A DNA stretch of 6,917 bases, from contig JACCWU010000015.1 of the NCBI GenBank assembly GCA_013697465.1, positions 1 to 6,917 on the forward strand, in the 5' to 3' direction. Positions 1-6,010 of the stretch are shown in pieces (within the stretch, counting starts at the first letter, position 1; each line of letters begins with the position of its first letter). A program made the translations under genes and the position numbers. The stretch is from Actinomycetota bacterium (GTDB taxonomy: Bacteria; Actinomycetota; Thermoleophilia; Gaiellales; Gaiellaceae). The notes beneath the pieces are model-generated. The model saw only the letters and a program-made list of their open reading frames with translations, did not search any database and was not told the DNA's origin.

Positions 1-276
1 GGCGGCGAGGACGTGCTGGTCGAGCGCATCGTCTCGACCGGGCAGTTCACGCCGCCGGGGGAGTGGCTCGAGCAGAGCCGCGACGAGTGGGTGGCCGTCC
101 TCCAGGGGGAAGCCGTGCTCTCTTTCGCCGACGGCACGTGCACGACGCTCTCGCGGGGTGACACGGCAGCGATTCCCGCTGGGGCTCGGCACCGGGTCGA
201 GCGGACGAGCGCCGACCCGCCGTGCATCTGGCTCGCTGTGCACGCGCGTGACCTGGACGACAGCCCGGCGAGCTAG
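1..276 (+). CDS. Cupin-domain protein, 5' end outside the window
   Basis: The frame is open from the first base and gives 91 visible residues. A GTG at 13 is possible, but the text before it (GGEDV) reads as the usual lead into this small cupin family, so the true start is probably upstream. The first cupin motif is seen as TPPGEW...DEWV..LQG (visible residues 17-36) and the second as GDTAAIPAGARHRV (53-66). E29 and H64 sit at metal-ligand positions, but the HxH pair of the first motif is not present (E24/Q25 lie there), so metal binding may be altered or lost. The ending WLAVHAR is typical of a stand-alone cupin of about 100-115 residues. The substrate is unknown. The stop TAG overlaps the stop of the convergent cyclase/TPR gene. 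The family call is firm; no function is assigned. Confidence 0.85.
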   Translation, partial: GGEDVLVERIVSTGQFTPPGEWLEQSRDEWVAVLQGEAVLSFADGTCTTLSRGDTAAIPAGARHRVERTSADPPCIWLAVHARDLDDSPAS

Positions 277-1694
277 CGCGGCACCTCGAGCGCCGATCGA
301 AACGCGGGCACGTCGGGCGCCAGGTCGTGCGCGATGCGGAGGTGGTGCTCTGCGGCGTCGTGCTCGCCTCGTGCCCGCAGGAAGAGTCCGTAGTTATGGT
401 GCGTTTCGGGGTCGTCCGGCCGTGCGTCGAGCGCCTTTCGGTAGTGCTCCTCCGCGCGGGCCAGGTCGCCCGCGTCCTGGAGGAGGATGGCGAGATTGTT
501 GTGCGCCTCCCCGTATCCCGGCCAGAGGCGAATCGCTGCTCGATAGTGGTCCTCAGCCCCCGCCTGGTCGCCGCCGCTTTCGAGCAGAAGAGCGTAGTTG
601 TAATGCGTCTGGGGGGAGTCGTCGTCGATGCGAAGCGCCTCTCGATACTGGTCGGCGGCCTCGTCGAGTTGGCCGGCGCGCTCCAAGAGCACGGCCAGGT
701 CGTTGTGCGCTTCGACGGAGTCCGGCCGGAGCCGCAGAGCCTCCCGGTAATGCGACTCCGCATCGGCGACCCGACCCTGCGCCGTCAATACGCCAGCCAA
801 GCCGTGATGCGCATCGACGTAATCGGGCCGAAGCTGCAGGGCCGCGTTGTAGTGATCGATCGCGCCGGACGAGCTACCTCGCGAGGCCAGCATTGCCGCG
901 TAGTTGAAGTGAGCCTCCGGGTAGTCCGGTCGGAGACGGAGTGCTTCCTGGTAGTGAGGCGCAGCCTCGTGGTCCTGTCCTCGGCTGCGCAAGAGGATCG
1001 CGAGGTTGTTGTGCGCCTCTGCGAAGCTCGGCCGCAGCTCGAGCGCCGCACGCCAGCAGCGTTCCTCGTCGTCCGAGTTCTCCGCAGGCGTTCCGACGAG
1101 CGTGACGCCTCGGAGGAACCACTCCTCGGGTGTGAGTGCTTCCGGCGGCTTCGCGGCGAGCGCCTCGTGGTCGAAGGCGAGGAGCCGATAGAGCTTCCGC
1201 TCGAGCAGGTGATCTCCCTTGAGCCGGCGCGGGCCGACCGGCTCGAAGGTGTAAAGCGGCAAATCGAGCAAGTCAAGCAGGCTCTCCGTCACGAAGACGG
1301 CGTCCGGATCGGCCTCCGCCTCCACCCGTTTTGCGATCCCGTTCGCGCGGCCCACCCATCCTTCGCCTGCGATCGGCGAGCACTCCCCGAAGTGTGCGCC
1401 GATCCTGATCGGGAGGTGCGGGAGCTCGCTCAGCGCTTCGCTTTCCTCGTAGCTTCGCCGCCAGCCCTCGATCAGCCGGAGACCGAACTGGGCGGCGGTG
1501 TCCGCGTTCTCGAAGAGGAACATGTGCCCGTCCCCCGCCCACTCGCGGTAGATGCTCCCGTAGACGCCGGCGAGCCCCTCCGCGACGTAGCGATACTCGC
1601 CGATCAGATCGACCATCCGCGTGCGCGGGAGCCGGTGCCAGGCCTCCGAGTGCTCGACGAGGTCGGCGAAGAGCACTGTGACGTAGCGGCCCAC
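273..1694 (-). CDS. Class III cyclase-homology domain protein with C-terminal TPR array
   Basis: 473 residues. The N-terminal part (about 3-172) is a class III adenylate/guanylate cyclase homology domain: VTVLFADLV holds metal Asp D11, and AGDGHMFLF holds metal Asp D55. It ends with RRLKG...KLYRL (157-171), the usual close of this domain. Residues 225-462 are seven in-phase 34-residue TPRs (AHxNxAxLLxxxGxxxxAxxHYxxALxLRPDY), preceded by a degenerate repeat (about 191-224). No membrane segment or signal peptide is seen, so it is probably a cytosolic signalling or scaffold protein. Two points question catalysis. E51 stands where the substrate-selecting Lys of the KTxGDG motif usually is. The usual VNxAAR motif reads ANGIAKR (117-123), with Asn one place early. 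The GTG start is forced: an in-frame TGA at 1724-1722 lies just upstream with no other start between. No Shine-Dalgarno sequence is visible before the GTG, which suggests a leaderless mRNA. Whether it makes cAMP is uncertain. Confidence 0.9.
   Translation of the reverse strand: MGRYVTVLFADLVEHSEAWHRLPRTRMVDLIGEYRYVAEGLAGVYGSIYREWAGDGHMFLFENADTAAQFGLRLIEGWRRSYEESEALSELPHLPIRIGAHFGECSPIAGEGWVGRANGIAKRVEAEADPDAVFVTESLLDLLDLPLYTFEPVGPRRLKGDHLLERKLYRLLAFDHEALAAKPPEALTPEEWFLRGVTLVGTPAENSDDEERCWRAALELRPSFAEAHNNLAILLRSRGQDHEAAPHYQEALRLRPDYPEAHFNYAAMLASRGSSSGAIDHYNAALQLRPDYVDAHHGLAGVLTAQGRVADAESHYREALRLRPDSVEAHNDLAVLLERAGQLDEAADQYREALRIDDDSPQTHYNYALLLESGGDQAGAEDHYRAAIRLWPGYGEAHNNLAILLQDAGDLARAEEHYRKALDARPDDPETHHNYGLFLRARGEHDAAEHHLRIAHDLAPDVPAFRSALEVPR
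309..1022 (-). repeat. Seven tandem 102-bp TPR-coding repeats
   Basis: The seven full TPR units (residues 225-462) follow one another with no insertion, giving a strict 102-bp period. Similarity is visible in the DNA as well: the + strand string GTTGTGCGCCTC occurs at 499-510 and 1009-1020, exactly 510 bp (five periods) apart, with a near copy close to 703. The units differ at many other positions, so this is an old array rather than a recent expansion. Confidence 0.85.
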
Positions 1695-1701
1695 GCGGCG
1701 A

Positions 1702-1714
1702 AGTGTCGTACACT
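1702..1714. promoter_or_regulatory. Inverted repeat in the divergent cyclase/DUF4242 promoter region
   Basis: AGTGT-CGT-ACACT is a perfect 5-bp inverted repeat with a 3-bp spacer. It lies in the 47-bp gap between two divergent genes, 7 bp from the cyclase GTG and 27 bp before the DUF4242 ATG. On + it contains TACACT (1709-1714), a possible -10 hexamer that would give a short leader carrying the DUF4242 ribosome site. No convincing -35 is seen. It could be an operator acting on both genes, but a 5-bp arm can occur by chance. Confidence 0.3.
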
Positions 1715-1727
1715 CGTCGCGTCACCG

Positions 1728-1740
1728 AAAGGGGGTGGAG
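1728..1740 (+). promoter_or_regulatory. Purine-rich ribosome binding site of the DUF4242 gene
   Basis: AAAGGGGGTGGAG ends one base before the ATG at 1742; its AGGGGG core (1730-1735) is 6 nt from the start codon. It supports the ATG at 1742 over the in-frame GTG at 1703, which would add an uncharacteristic 13-residue leader. Confidence 0.65.
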
Positions 1741-1741
1741 C

Positions 1742-2017
1742 ATGCCGAAGTACATGGTCGAGCGCAATCTTCCGGGATTCGACGTGAGCCAGCTCCCCGG
1801 AGCGGCCGCGAGCGCGAAGGAGGCGACGGAGACGATGACCTCCGAAGGGACACCGATCCGCTATCTGCGTTCGACATTCGTGCCCGCCGAGCAGAAGTGC
1901 TTTTGCCTGTTCGAAGGCGGGTCCGTCGACTCGGTGCGGGAAGCGCAGGACCGCGCCGGACTTCCGTACGAGCGCATCCACGAAGCCGAGTTCATCACCT
2001 CCGAAGAGCTCGCGTAG
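1742..2017 (+). CDS. DUF4242 family protein (SCO4226-like, possible nickel-binding)
   Basis: 91 residues beginning MPKYMVERNLPGF, the characteristic start of DUF4242 proteins. The family includes Streptomyces coelicolor SCO4226, a small ferredoxin-fold protein described as nickel-binding. Visible family features are the first strand KYMVER, the central YLRSTFVPAEQKCFCLFEG (41-59) and the ending AGLPYERIHEAEFI (72-85). C53 and C55 lie in the central strand. The length is normal for a single-domain member. It is transcribed away from the cyclase/TPR gene, with 47 bp between their starts, so co-regulation is possible. It is convergent with the DCC gene, whose stop is 15 bp away. The physiological role is unknown; nickel binding here is inferred only from the family. 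Confidence 0.88.
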   Translation: MPKYMVERNLPGFDVSQLPGAAASAKEATETMTSEGTPIRYLRSTFVPAEQKCFCLFEGGSVDSVREAQDRAGLPYERIHEAEFITSEELA

Positions 2018-2032
2018 AGCGCGCCGCGCGGG

Positions 2033-2422
2033 TTATGGGAAGCGTCGTGGAGCCGGGCCGTCCGGCACCAGGCGACCGAAGAGGCCGCGGTTGTCGGAGA
2101 GGAGCGCGTACAGACGATCGAGAGCACCGCCGGGGACACGGCCGAGCGCAGCGGACGCCGGACGTGTGAGCCGCATCGCTCGCGTCAGCTCGACGAGACC
2201 TTGCCCGTAGCCCACGACCTTGCCGCCCGGGGTGACCAGGCGCCAGCTCTCGTTGCGCTCCACCTTCGGGATCGCGGCGAGTAGCGCCTCGGCCGCGTCG
2301 TCGTCGATCGGAAGGAGTGCCAGCTCGCGGTCGCGATCGAGACGGACGACGACACGCGCCGTCCAGCGACAGAAACGTCAGCCGGGGTCGTAGAGCAGCA
2401 CCGGGCGAGGGAGCGCGCTCAT
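2033..2422 (-). CDS. DCC-family (DUF393) thiol-disulfide oxidoreductase with in-frame TGA at the redox Cys; candidate selenoprotein
   Basis: Read from ATG 2422-2420 through an in-frame TGA at 2380-2378, this is 129 residues, the normal size of a DCC-family protein. The N-terminus reads LLYDPG-TGA-RFCRW. The family redox motif is DxxCxxC, as in actinobacterial members with a YDxxCxFCRW pattern, so the TGA (residue 15) replaces the first Cys while D12 and C18 remain. Later family features continue in frame: RDRELALLPID (30-40) and NESWRLVTPGGKV (57-69). There is no other stop or frameshift, and GC at third codon positions is high on both sides of the TGA (13 of 14 codons before it). The start overlaps the upstream cupin stop as ATGA, which independently marks the part before the TGA as coding. 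A stem-loop follows the TGA. I infer selenocysteine (a UxxC redox site). Alternatives are a recent nonsense mutation, a base-call error, or low-level readthrough. Without recoding, only the C-terminal part (from GTG 2263) could be made, and it lacks the redox site. Confidence 0.75.
2344..2364 (-). promoter_or_regulatory. SECIS-like stem-loop downstream of the in-frame TGA
   Basis: On the - strand, GGACGGCG (2364-2357) pairs with CGTCGTCC (2351-2344) over 8 bp, including one G-U, and closes the 5-nt loop CGTGT (2356-2352). The stem begins 13 nt after the TGA and the loop 21 nt after it. Bacterial SECIS elements are stem-loops inside the coding sequence soon after the UGA, with an apical loop roughly 16-37 nt away and a G in the first two loop positions. 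Here G is the second loop base. Stems of this size are not rare in GC-rich DNA, so position and loop carry the argument rather than stability. Confidence 0.5.
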
Positions 2423-3102
2423 CGCGGAGAGAAGCGGTATGAGGCTCCTACCTCCGGCGAGAGGTAGGCGGCGGCCGGGCTTCCGGCCGGCGTGAAGATC
2501 CCGAGCACCGTCATGTCGCTCGCCGGATCCGCGTTCTCGACGTTGTGCACCTGCCGGGGACGCAAGCGGAACGCGGACCCGGCGCCGAGCTCGTCAAGTC
2601 CTTCACCGAGGTGAAGCTTTCCTGGCCCCTCCGGCACCCAGACGATCTCGTCGTAGAGGTGGTAGTGCCAGGGCGCCTTCCCGGGCGGGATGAAGCCGAG
2701 GAAGAGCGTCGCGCGCGTGGAGCCGTTGTGGGGGCCGAAGAGGATCCGGAACGAGCGCGCGCCCGTCGCCGCGGCGGACCCGGCCTCGTCTCGCCGGACG
2801 ACCGTCTCCCGAGGTCCGAGCGGCGCGTGCAGGTCCGCGCTCGCTCCGACCGTCGCCCTGACGACCTCGAGCCGGGAGTCGCCGGCCTCGAGCACGCCCT
2901 CCTCCCCCGCGAGCACGAGGGCGGCGGTGTCCGGCGCGAGGGAGTGACTCCCGTGGAGCTCGAGCGCGCCTGCGCCGGAGACGACGTAGAGGAGCGAGTC
3001 GACCTTGTCGTCTCCGCACGCGAGCCGTCTCCCGGCGTCCACGCTGAGTGTCGAGAGCGCGAGCTCGGAGCCCTCGACGGGAGGCACGAAAGCGCCCGTC
3101 AC
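2419..3102 (-). CDS. Bicupin protein with metal-site motif in the C-terminal cupin
   Basis: 227 residues with two cupin domains. The N-terminal one (about 20-80) shows the barrel pattern SLLYVVSGAGALEL (36-49) and APDTAALVLAGEEG, but has no HxH; LACGDDKVD stands there, so it looks metal-free. The C-terminal one (about 118-205) has the full motif G141-x4-H146-x-H148-x3-E152, then RPRQVHNVEN with H186 as the fourth ligand, consistent with a 3-His/1-Glu metal centre. Two-domain cupins of this layout include oxygenases, isomerases and ureidoglycine aminohydrolase; the sequence does not decide among them. The GTG start (3102-3100) overlaps the mannosyltransferase stop as GTGA, and the stop overlaps the DCC start as ATGA, so translation is probably coupled across all three genes. 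The frame stays open far upstream, but that stretch is a shadow of the mannosyltransferase. Confidence 0.85.
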   Translation of the reverse strand: MTGAFVPPVEGSELALSTLSVDAGRRLACGDDKVDSLLYVVSGAGALELHGSHSLAPDTAALVLAGEEGVLEAGDSRLEVVRATVGASADLHAPLGPRETVVRRDEAGSAAATGARSFRILFGPHNGSTRATLFLGFIPPGKAPWHYHLYDEIVWVPEGPGKLHLGEGLDELGAGSAFRLRPRQVHNVENADPASDMTVLGIFTPAGSPAAAYLSPEVGASYRFSPR

Positions 3103-4259
3103 GCGACCCACATTCCGCGCGAGAACGCGATGCCCGCAGCAGCGCTGAGCGCGCCGAGCCCGACGAGAACCCCGGTGCGGAGGCTCGGCCGCTCGCGGAT
3201 CACCGCAGCGAGAGCGATCAGGACCGGGAAGTCCGTGAGCAGGAAGCGGGGGAGACTGACAAGCGGGAATCCTGTGGACGGGACGCTGAGGACGAGGACG
3301 AGCGTGGCAAGAGCGTAGAGGCCGAGCGCGGGCCCGAGGCGTCTCCAGGCGACGAAGGTGAGCCACATGACGGGGACGAGCACCACGAGATGAACGGCGT
3401 TCCAGAACGAGACCTGGAGCGGCTGCGAGAATCCCGTGCCGCCGGGATCGGTGCGCGGCAGGTCGCGAAGAATCTCGAGCGCCCCGTGCCCGCCCGCCTC
3501 GATCGCCATCCAGAGGCCGCCCAGCGGCCCGAGGGTCGCGAGCTCTCGATCCCACTCCGCAGACTGGGCGTCGGTGAAGGCCCAGGCGTCGCCGAGCTCG
3601 CGGTCGAGGTAGAGCGCGTAGAGGCCGAGCGCCGCTGGCAGCAGGAGCAATGGAACCAGGCGCCAGGCATCGCGACGGCTCCCGGGCCAGAGCAGGTAGA
3701 CGAGCGCGGGGAGGAGCGCCAGACCCATCGCTCTCGTCGCGACGGCGAGCCCTCCGGCAACCCCCGCCAGCCAGGGCCGTCCTCGCTCGGCAGCAAGAAA
3801 CGACGCGGCCGAGAGCATCAGGAAGAGCCCGTCCGAGTAGACCGCCGTAAAGACGAATGCCGTGGGGAAGAGGGCGAGTATGAGGACGGTGTCGCGCGCG
3901 CCCGCTGCGCCGAGCTTCGTCCGCGCGATCGCCGCGACGAACCAGGCCCCCACTCCGGCCGCGACGAGCGAGAGCAGCGTGCCCCACACGAGCGAGGACC
4001 CGAGGAGGGAGAGCAGCATGGGGTACAGGGGGAAGAACGCGGCAGAGGTCTCGCTGTAGCCCTCGCGCGCGATGTCCAAGAACCAGCGCGCGTCCCAATG
4101 GTCGAACGTGCCGAAGACGAGATCCGTGAACGGATCCCACGCGCGGTCGGGGACGCTCGCCTCGCCCGCGCGAGGAGCCCACAGGATCGTCGCCGCGGTT
4201 CCGAGCAAGAACGCGACCCGGATCCAGACGAGCGTCCAGAAAGGGTGCTCGCGGCGCAT
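3099..4259 (-). CDS. PIG-V-like integral membrane mannosyltransferase (GT-C fold)
   Basis: 386 residues, strongly hydrophobic with many membrane segments (for example about 9-27, 91-111, 124-155, 165-191, 200-217, 289-305, 309-327, 346-354 and 364-380). An early extracytoplasmic loop holds FDHWDARWFLDIAREGY (52-68), the acidic motif of GT-C enzymes. It is followed by FFPLYPML (75-82), ALFPTAFVFTAVYSDGLFL (129-147) and SLPRFLLTDFP (335-345), all as in PIG-V-type mannosyltransferases. Such enzymes move mannose from a polyprenyl-phosphate donor to a lipid or protein acceptor on the outer face of the membrane; the acceptor here is unknown. ATG 4259 is chosen because AGGA lies 8 nt before it and longer versions run into the divergent ypfJ-like gene. 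It is first in a cluster with the cupin and DCC genes; a shared job is not evident. Confidence 0.85.
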   Translation of the reverse strand: MRREHPFWTLVWIRVAFLLGTAATILWAPRAGEASVPDRAWDPFTDLVFGTFDHWDARWFLDIAREGYSETSAAFFPLYPMLLSLLGSSLVWGTLLSLVAAGVGAWFVAAIARTKLGAAGARDTVLILALFPTAFVFTAVYSDGLFLMLSAASFLAAERGRPWLAGVAGGLAVATRAMGLALLPALVYLLWPGSRRDAWRLVPLLLLPAALGLYALYLDRELGDAWAFTDAQSAEWDRELATLGPLGGLWMAIEAGGHGALEILRDLPRTDPGGTGFSQPLQVSFWNAVHLVVLVPVMWLTFVAWRRLGPALGLYALATLVLVLSVPSTGFPLVSLPRFLLTDFPVLIALAAVIRERPSLRTGVLVGLGALSAAAGIAFSRGMWVA

Positions 4260-4271
4260 CGCCGCGATCCT

Positions 4272-4285
4272 ACGGCCGCGGCCGT
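4272..4285. promoter_or_regulatory. 14-bp perfect palindrome in the mannosyltransferase/ypfJ divergent gap
   Basis: ACGGCCGCGGCCGT is its own reverse complement. It lies in the 65-bp gap between divergent start codons, directly upstream of the AGGA ribosome site of the mannosyltransferase (minus strand 4271-4268). It could be a protein-binding site serving both genes. Made of GC-rich units, it could also be chance. No clear -10/-35 pair was found in this gap. Confidence 0.3.
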
Positions 4286-4324
4286 TCACCTCAGGAGTAG
4301 ATCGGGCGACAACGGGGTAGGTAC

Positions 4325-5215
4325 GTGAGCGTGAAGTTTCGAAAGGGCGCCAAGCTCGACCGCTCCCAGGTGGAGGACCTGCGCGGGCGCCGCGTCGGAG
4401 GCGGGGCTCCGATGGCACTCGGCGGCGGCGGCATCGTGACCCTGATCATCGTCGTCGCGATCGTGCTGCTCGGCGGAAATCCATTCGGTGGCGGCGGCGG
4501 GCTCGGGCCACTCGACGACCTCGCCGGCCAGACGGCGGGAACCGGCGGCCCGGGGGCGACGCTCGAGGACTGCAAGACAGGCCAGGATGCCAACGAGCGC
4601 GAGGATTGCAGGATCCTCGCGGTCGTCAACAGCGTCCAGGCGTACTGGTCGAAGACGGTGCGGAACTACTCTCCCGCCAAGACGCGGTTCTTCGATGGAT
4701 CCGTGTCTACCGGCTGCGGGAACGCGAGCTCCAACGTCGGCCCCTTCTACTGCCCGCGCGACCGGTACATCTACATCGACCTGGGCTTCTTCGACGAGCT
4801 CGAGTCGCGATTCGGTGCTTCGGGGGGCCCGCTGGCCGAGGCCTACGTCATCGCCCACGAGTACGGCCACCACGTCCAGAACCTGACGGGTGTGCTGCAG
4901 AAGGCGCAGAGCGGCGACACCGGTCCGCAGAGCGACGCGGTGCGGGTCGAGCTCCAGGCCGACTGCTATGCGGGCGCGTGGGTGGCGAACGCGAAGCGCA
5001 CGGGACTGATCGTCGAGATCACGCGCAAGGACATCCAGGACGGTCTGAGCGCGGCCGCGGCCGTGGGTGACGACCGTATTCAGGAGAAGGCGCAAGGTCG
5101 CGTCACTCCGGAGTCGTGGACGCACGGCTCGGCTGAGCAGCGGCAGAGCTGGTTCGTCCGCGGGCTCGAAGGCGGCGGCCCGAACTCCTGCGACACGTTC
5201 TCCGGCCGCGTCTAG
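4325..5215 (+). CDS. ypfJ: YpfJ-type putative neutral zinc metallopeptidase, membrane-anchored
   Basis: 296 residues matching the YpfJ/zinc metallopeptidase family (PF04228). The N-terminus KFRKGAKLDRSQVEDLRG is characteristic. A Gly-rich stretch follows, then one membrane segment (about 37-50) and a second Gly-rich linker (51-77). The catalytic region (about 92-292) contains the zinc motif HEYGHH (178-183; H178, E179, H182) and ELQADCYAGAW (209-219), where E209 or D213 may be the third ligand. Four or more Cys (83, 95, 131, 143) lie outside the membrane and could form disulfides. The topology suggests a short cytoplasmic N-terminus and an outer catalytic domain. GTG 4325 is given as start; GTG 4331 (KFRKG as the first residues) fits relatives equally well, and AGG at 4319-4321 is 3 or 9 nt away. 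The substrate is unknown. It is convergent with the SGNH hydrolase gene. Confidence 0.92.
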   Translation: MSVKFRKGAKLDRSQVEDLRGRRVGGGAPMALGGGGIVTLIIVVAIVLLGGNPFGGGGGLGPLDDLAGQTAGTGGPGATLEDCKTGQDANEREDCRILAVVNSVQAYWSKTVRNYSPAKTRFFDGSVSTGCGNASSNVGPFYCPRDRYIYIDLGFFDELESRFGASGGPLAEAYVIAHEYGHHVQNLTGVLQKAQSGDTGPQSDAVRVELQADCYAGAWVANAKRTGLIVEITRKDIQDGLSAAAAVGDDRIQEKAQGRVTPESWTHGSAEQRQSWFVRGLEGGGPNSCDTFSGRV

Positions 5216-5269
5216 CGATATCGGCGGGACCGGAATCCGCTCGGAGGAGCCACTACTCGCGGTCGATCT

Positions 5270-6010
5270 TCAGCCGCACCGGAGAGCGGGCGGTAGACGG
5301 CGACCGAGCGCCGTCGCGGCGGCCGCTTGCAGCAGGTGGGCGGTGCGCCCGCGAACACCGTCTGGCGTCAAGGCCGACGCGAGCAGCGGGGCCTTGAACA
5401 GGCGCCCGTAGACGACGAGGGCTGCGACGTAGGTGCCGAGGCGGCTCGGGTGCAACCCGTCCGGGCCGTACAGAGCCACGCGACGATCGCACGCCCACGC
5501 TGCGCGCCACGCCTCCCCGGCCGGGTAGAGATCGGCAGCTGCGGCCTCGGCAGCTTTCCGGTACGAGACGATGACGGCCGGGAACGCCGTGCGCCGCCGA
5601 GACTCGGGCCCTACGGCGAGCAACCCTGGTCTGGTGCCCGCCGCGCGGGCGAGCGCGGCGTACCTCGTCGCCCAGATGCGAAGGTGCGCCTGGTTCTCCG
5701 GTAAGGACGACGGGCCTTGCTGCATGATCACCGCGTCCCATTCACCGCTCGCGAGAGCCGCCGGCGCGCCACCTTGCTTCCAATGGTCTTCCAGGCTGAA
5801 GCCGTCGAAGACGATCGCGCGGGCTCGCATTCTGCGCCCGGTGGCCGTCGCGAGCTCGGCGAGCCGCGCGGGCAGGTCGTTCGTGCTCGTGAAGCTGTTC
5901 CCGATGAACAGCACGCGCAGCTCCTCCCCGTTGCCGCTCGCCCGAGCACTCGCACCTCCTGCGACGACGACGGCAAGGGCGGCAAGGACGATGACACGGA
6001 TCCCGGGCAT
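5270..6010 (-). CDS. Secreted SGNH/GDSL-type hydrolase
   Basis: 246 residues. A signal peptide is clear: MPGIR, then a hydrophobic core (about 6-19) and a likely AxA-type cleavage site near ASARA (20-24). The mature part opens with LRVLFIGNSFTSTNDLP (31-47), the block I motif with nucleophile S39. WDAVIMQQGPSSLP (91-104) occupies the block III region, with Gln97/Gln98 rather than the usual GxN Asn. YGPDGLHPSRLGTY (181-194) carries the D184-x-x-H187 catalytic pair. This pattern fits SGNH esterases/lipases of the DUF4886-like kind; the substrate cannot be told (perhaps a cell-surface or carbohydrate ester). ATG 6010 directly precedes the signal peptide, though no strong ribosome site is seen. 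It lies 44 bp downstream of the VOC gene on the same strand, so co-transcription is likely. Confidence 0.85.
   Translation of the reverse strand: MPGIRVIVLAALAVVVAGGASARASGNGEELRVLFIGNSFTSTNDLPARLAELATATGRRMRARAIVFDGFSLEDHWKQGGAPAALASGEWDAVIMQQGPSSLPENQAHLRIWATRYAALARAAGTRPGLLAVGPESRRRTAFPAVIVSYRKAAEAAAADLYPAGEAWRAAWACDRRVALYGPDGLHPSRLGTYVAALVVYGRLFKAPLLASALTPDGVRGRTAHLLQAAAATALGRRLPPALRCG

Noticed and set aside
327..1787. Long + strand open frame opposite the cyclase/TPR gene (486 codons)
   Set aside because: Its translation has no family features, while the - strand shows a clear cyclase domain and a regular TPR period. A long antisense frame is expected from repeated GC-rich codons.
2033..2263. 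Short 76-residue gene starting at GTG 2263
   Set aside because: It is the C-terminal part of the DCC-family protein; the coding signal and family motifs continue in the same frame through the TGA up to 2422.
2419..4182. A single 587-residue - strand protein ending in the bicupin
   Set aside because: Upstream of 3102 the translation is Arg/Pro/Ala-rich nonsense overlapping the mannosyltransferase in another frame. The GTG at the GTGA overlap is the sensible start.
3048..4328. + strand open frame opposite the mannosyltransferase (426 codons)
   Set aside because: The translation is an Arg/Glu-rich, low-complexity string, the mirror of a Leu/Ala-rich membrane protein; the - strand has recognisable PIG-V motifs.
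4286..5125. - strand open frame opposite the ypfJ-like gene (279 codons)
   Set aside because: It is a shadow frame without recognisable domains; the + strand has HEYGHH and the full family pattern.
5216..5269. Possible terminator hairpin (arms near 5224-5228 and 5236-5240) between convergent genes
   Set aside because: The stem is only 5 bp with one G-T pair and is not followed by a T run; too weak to call.
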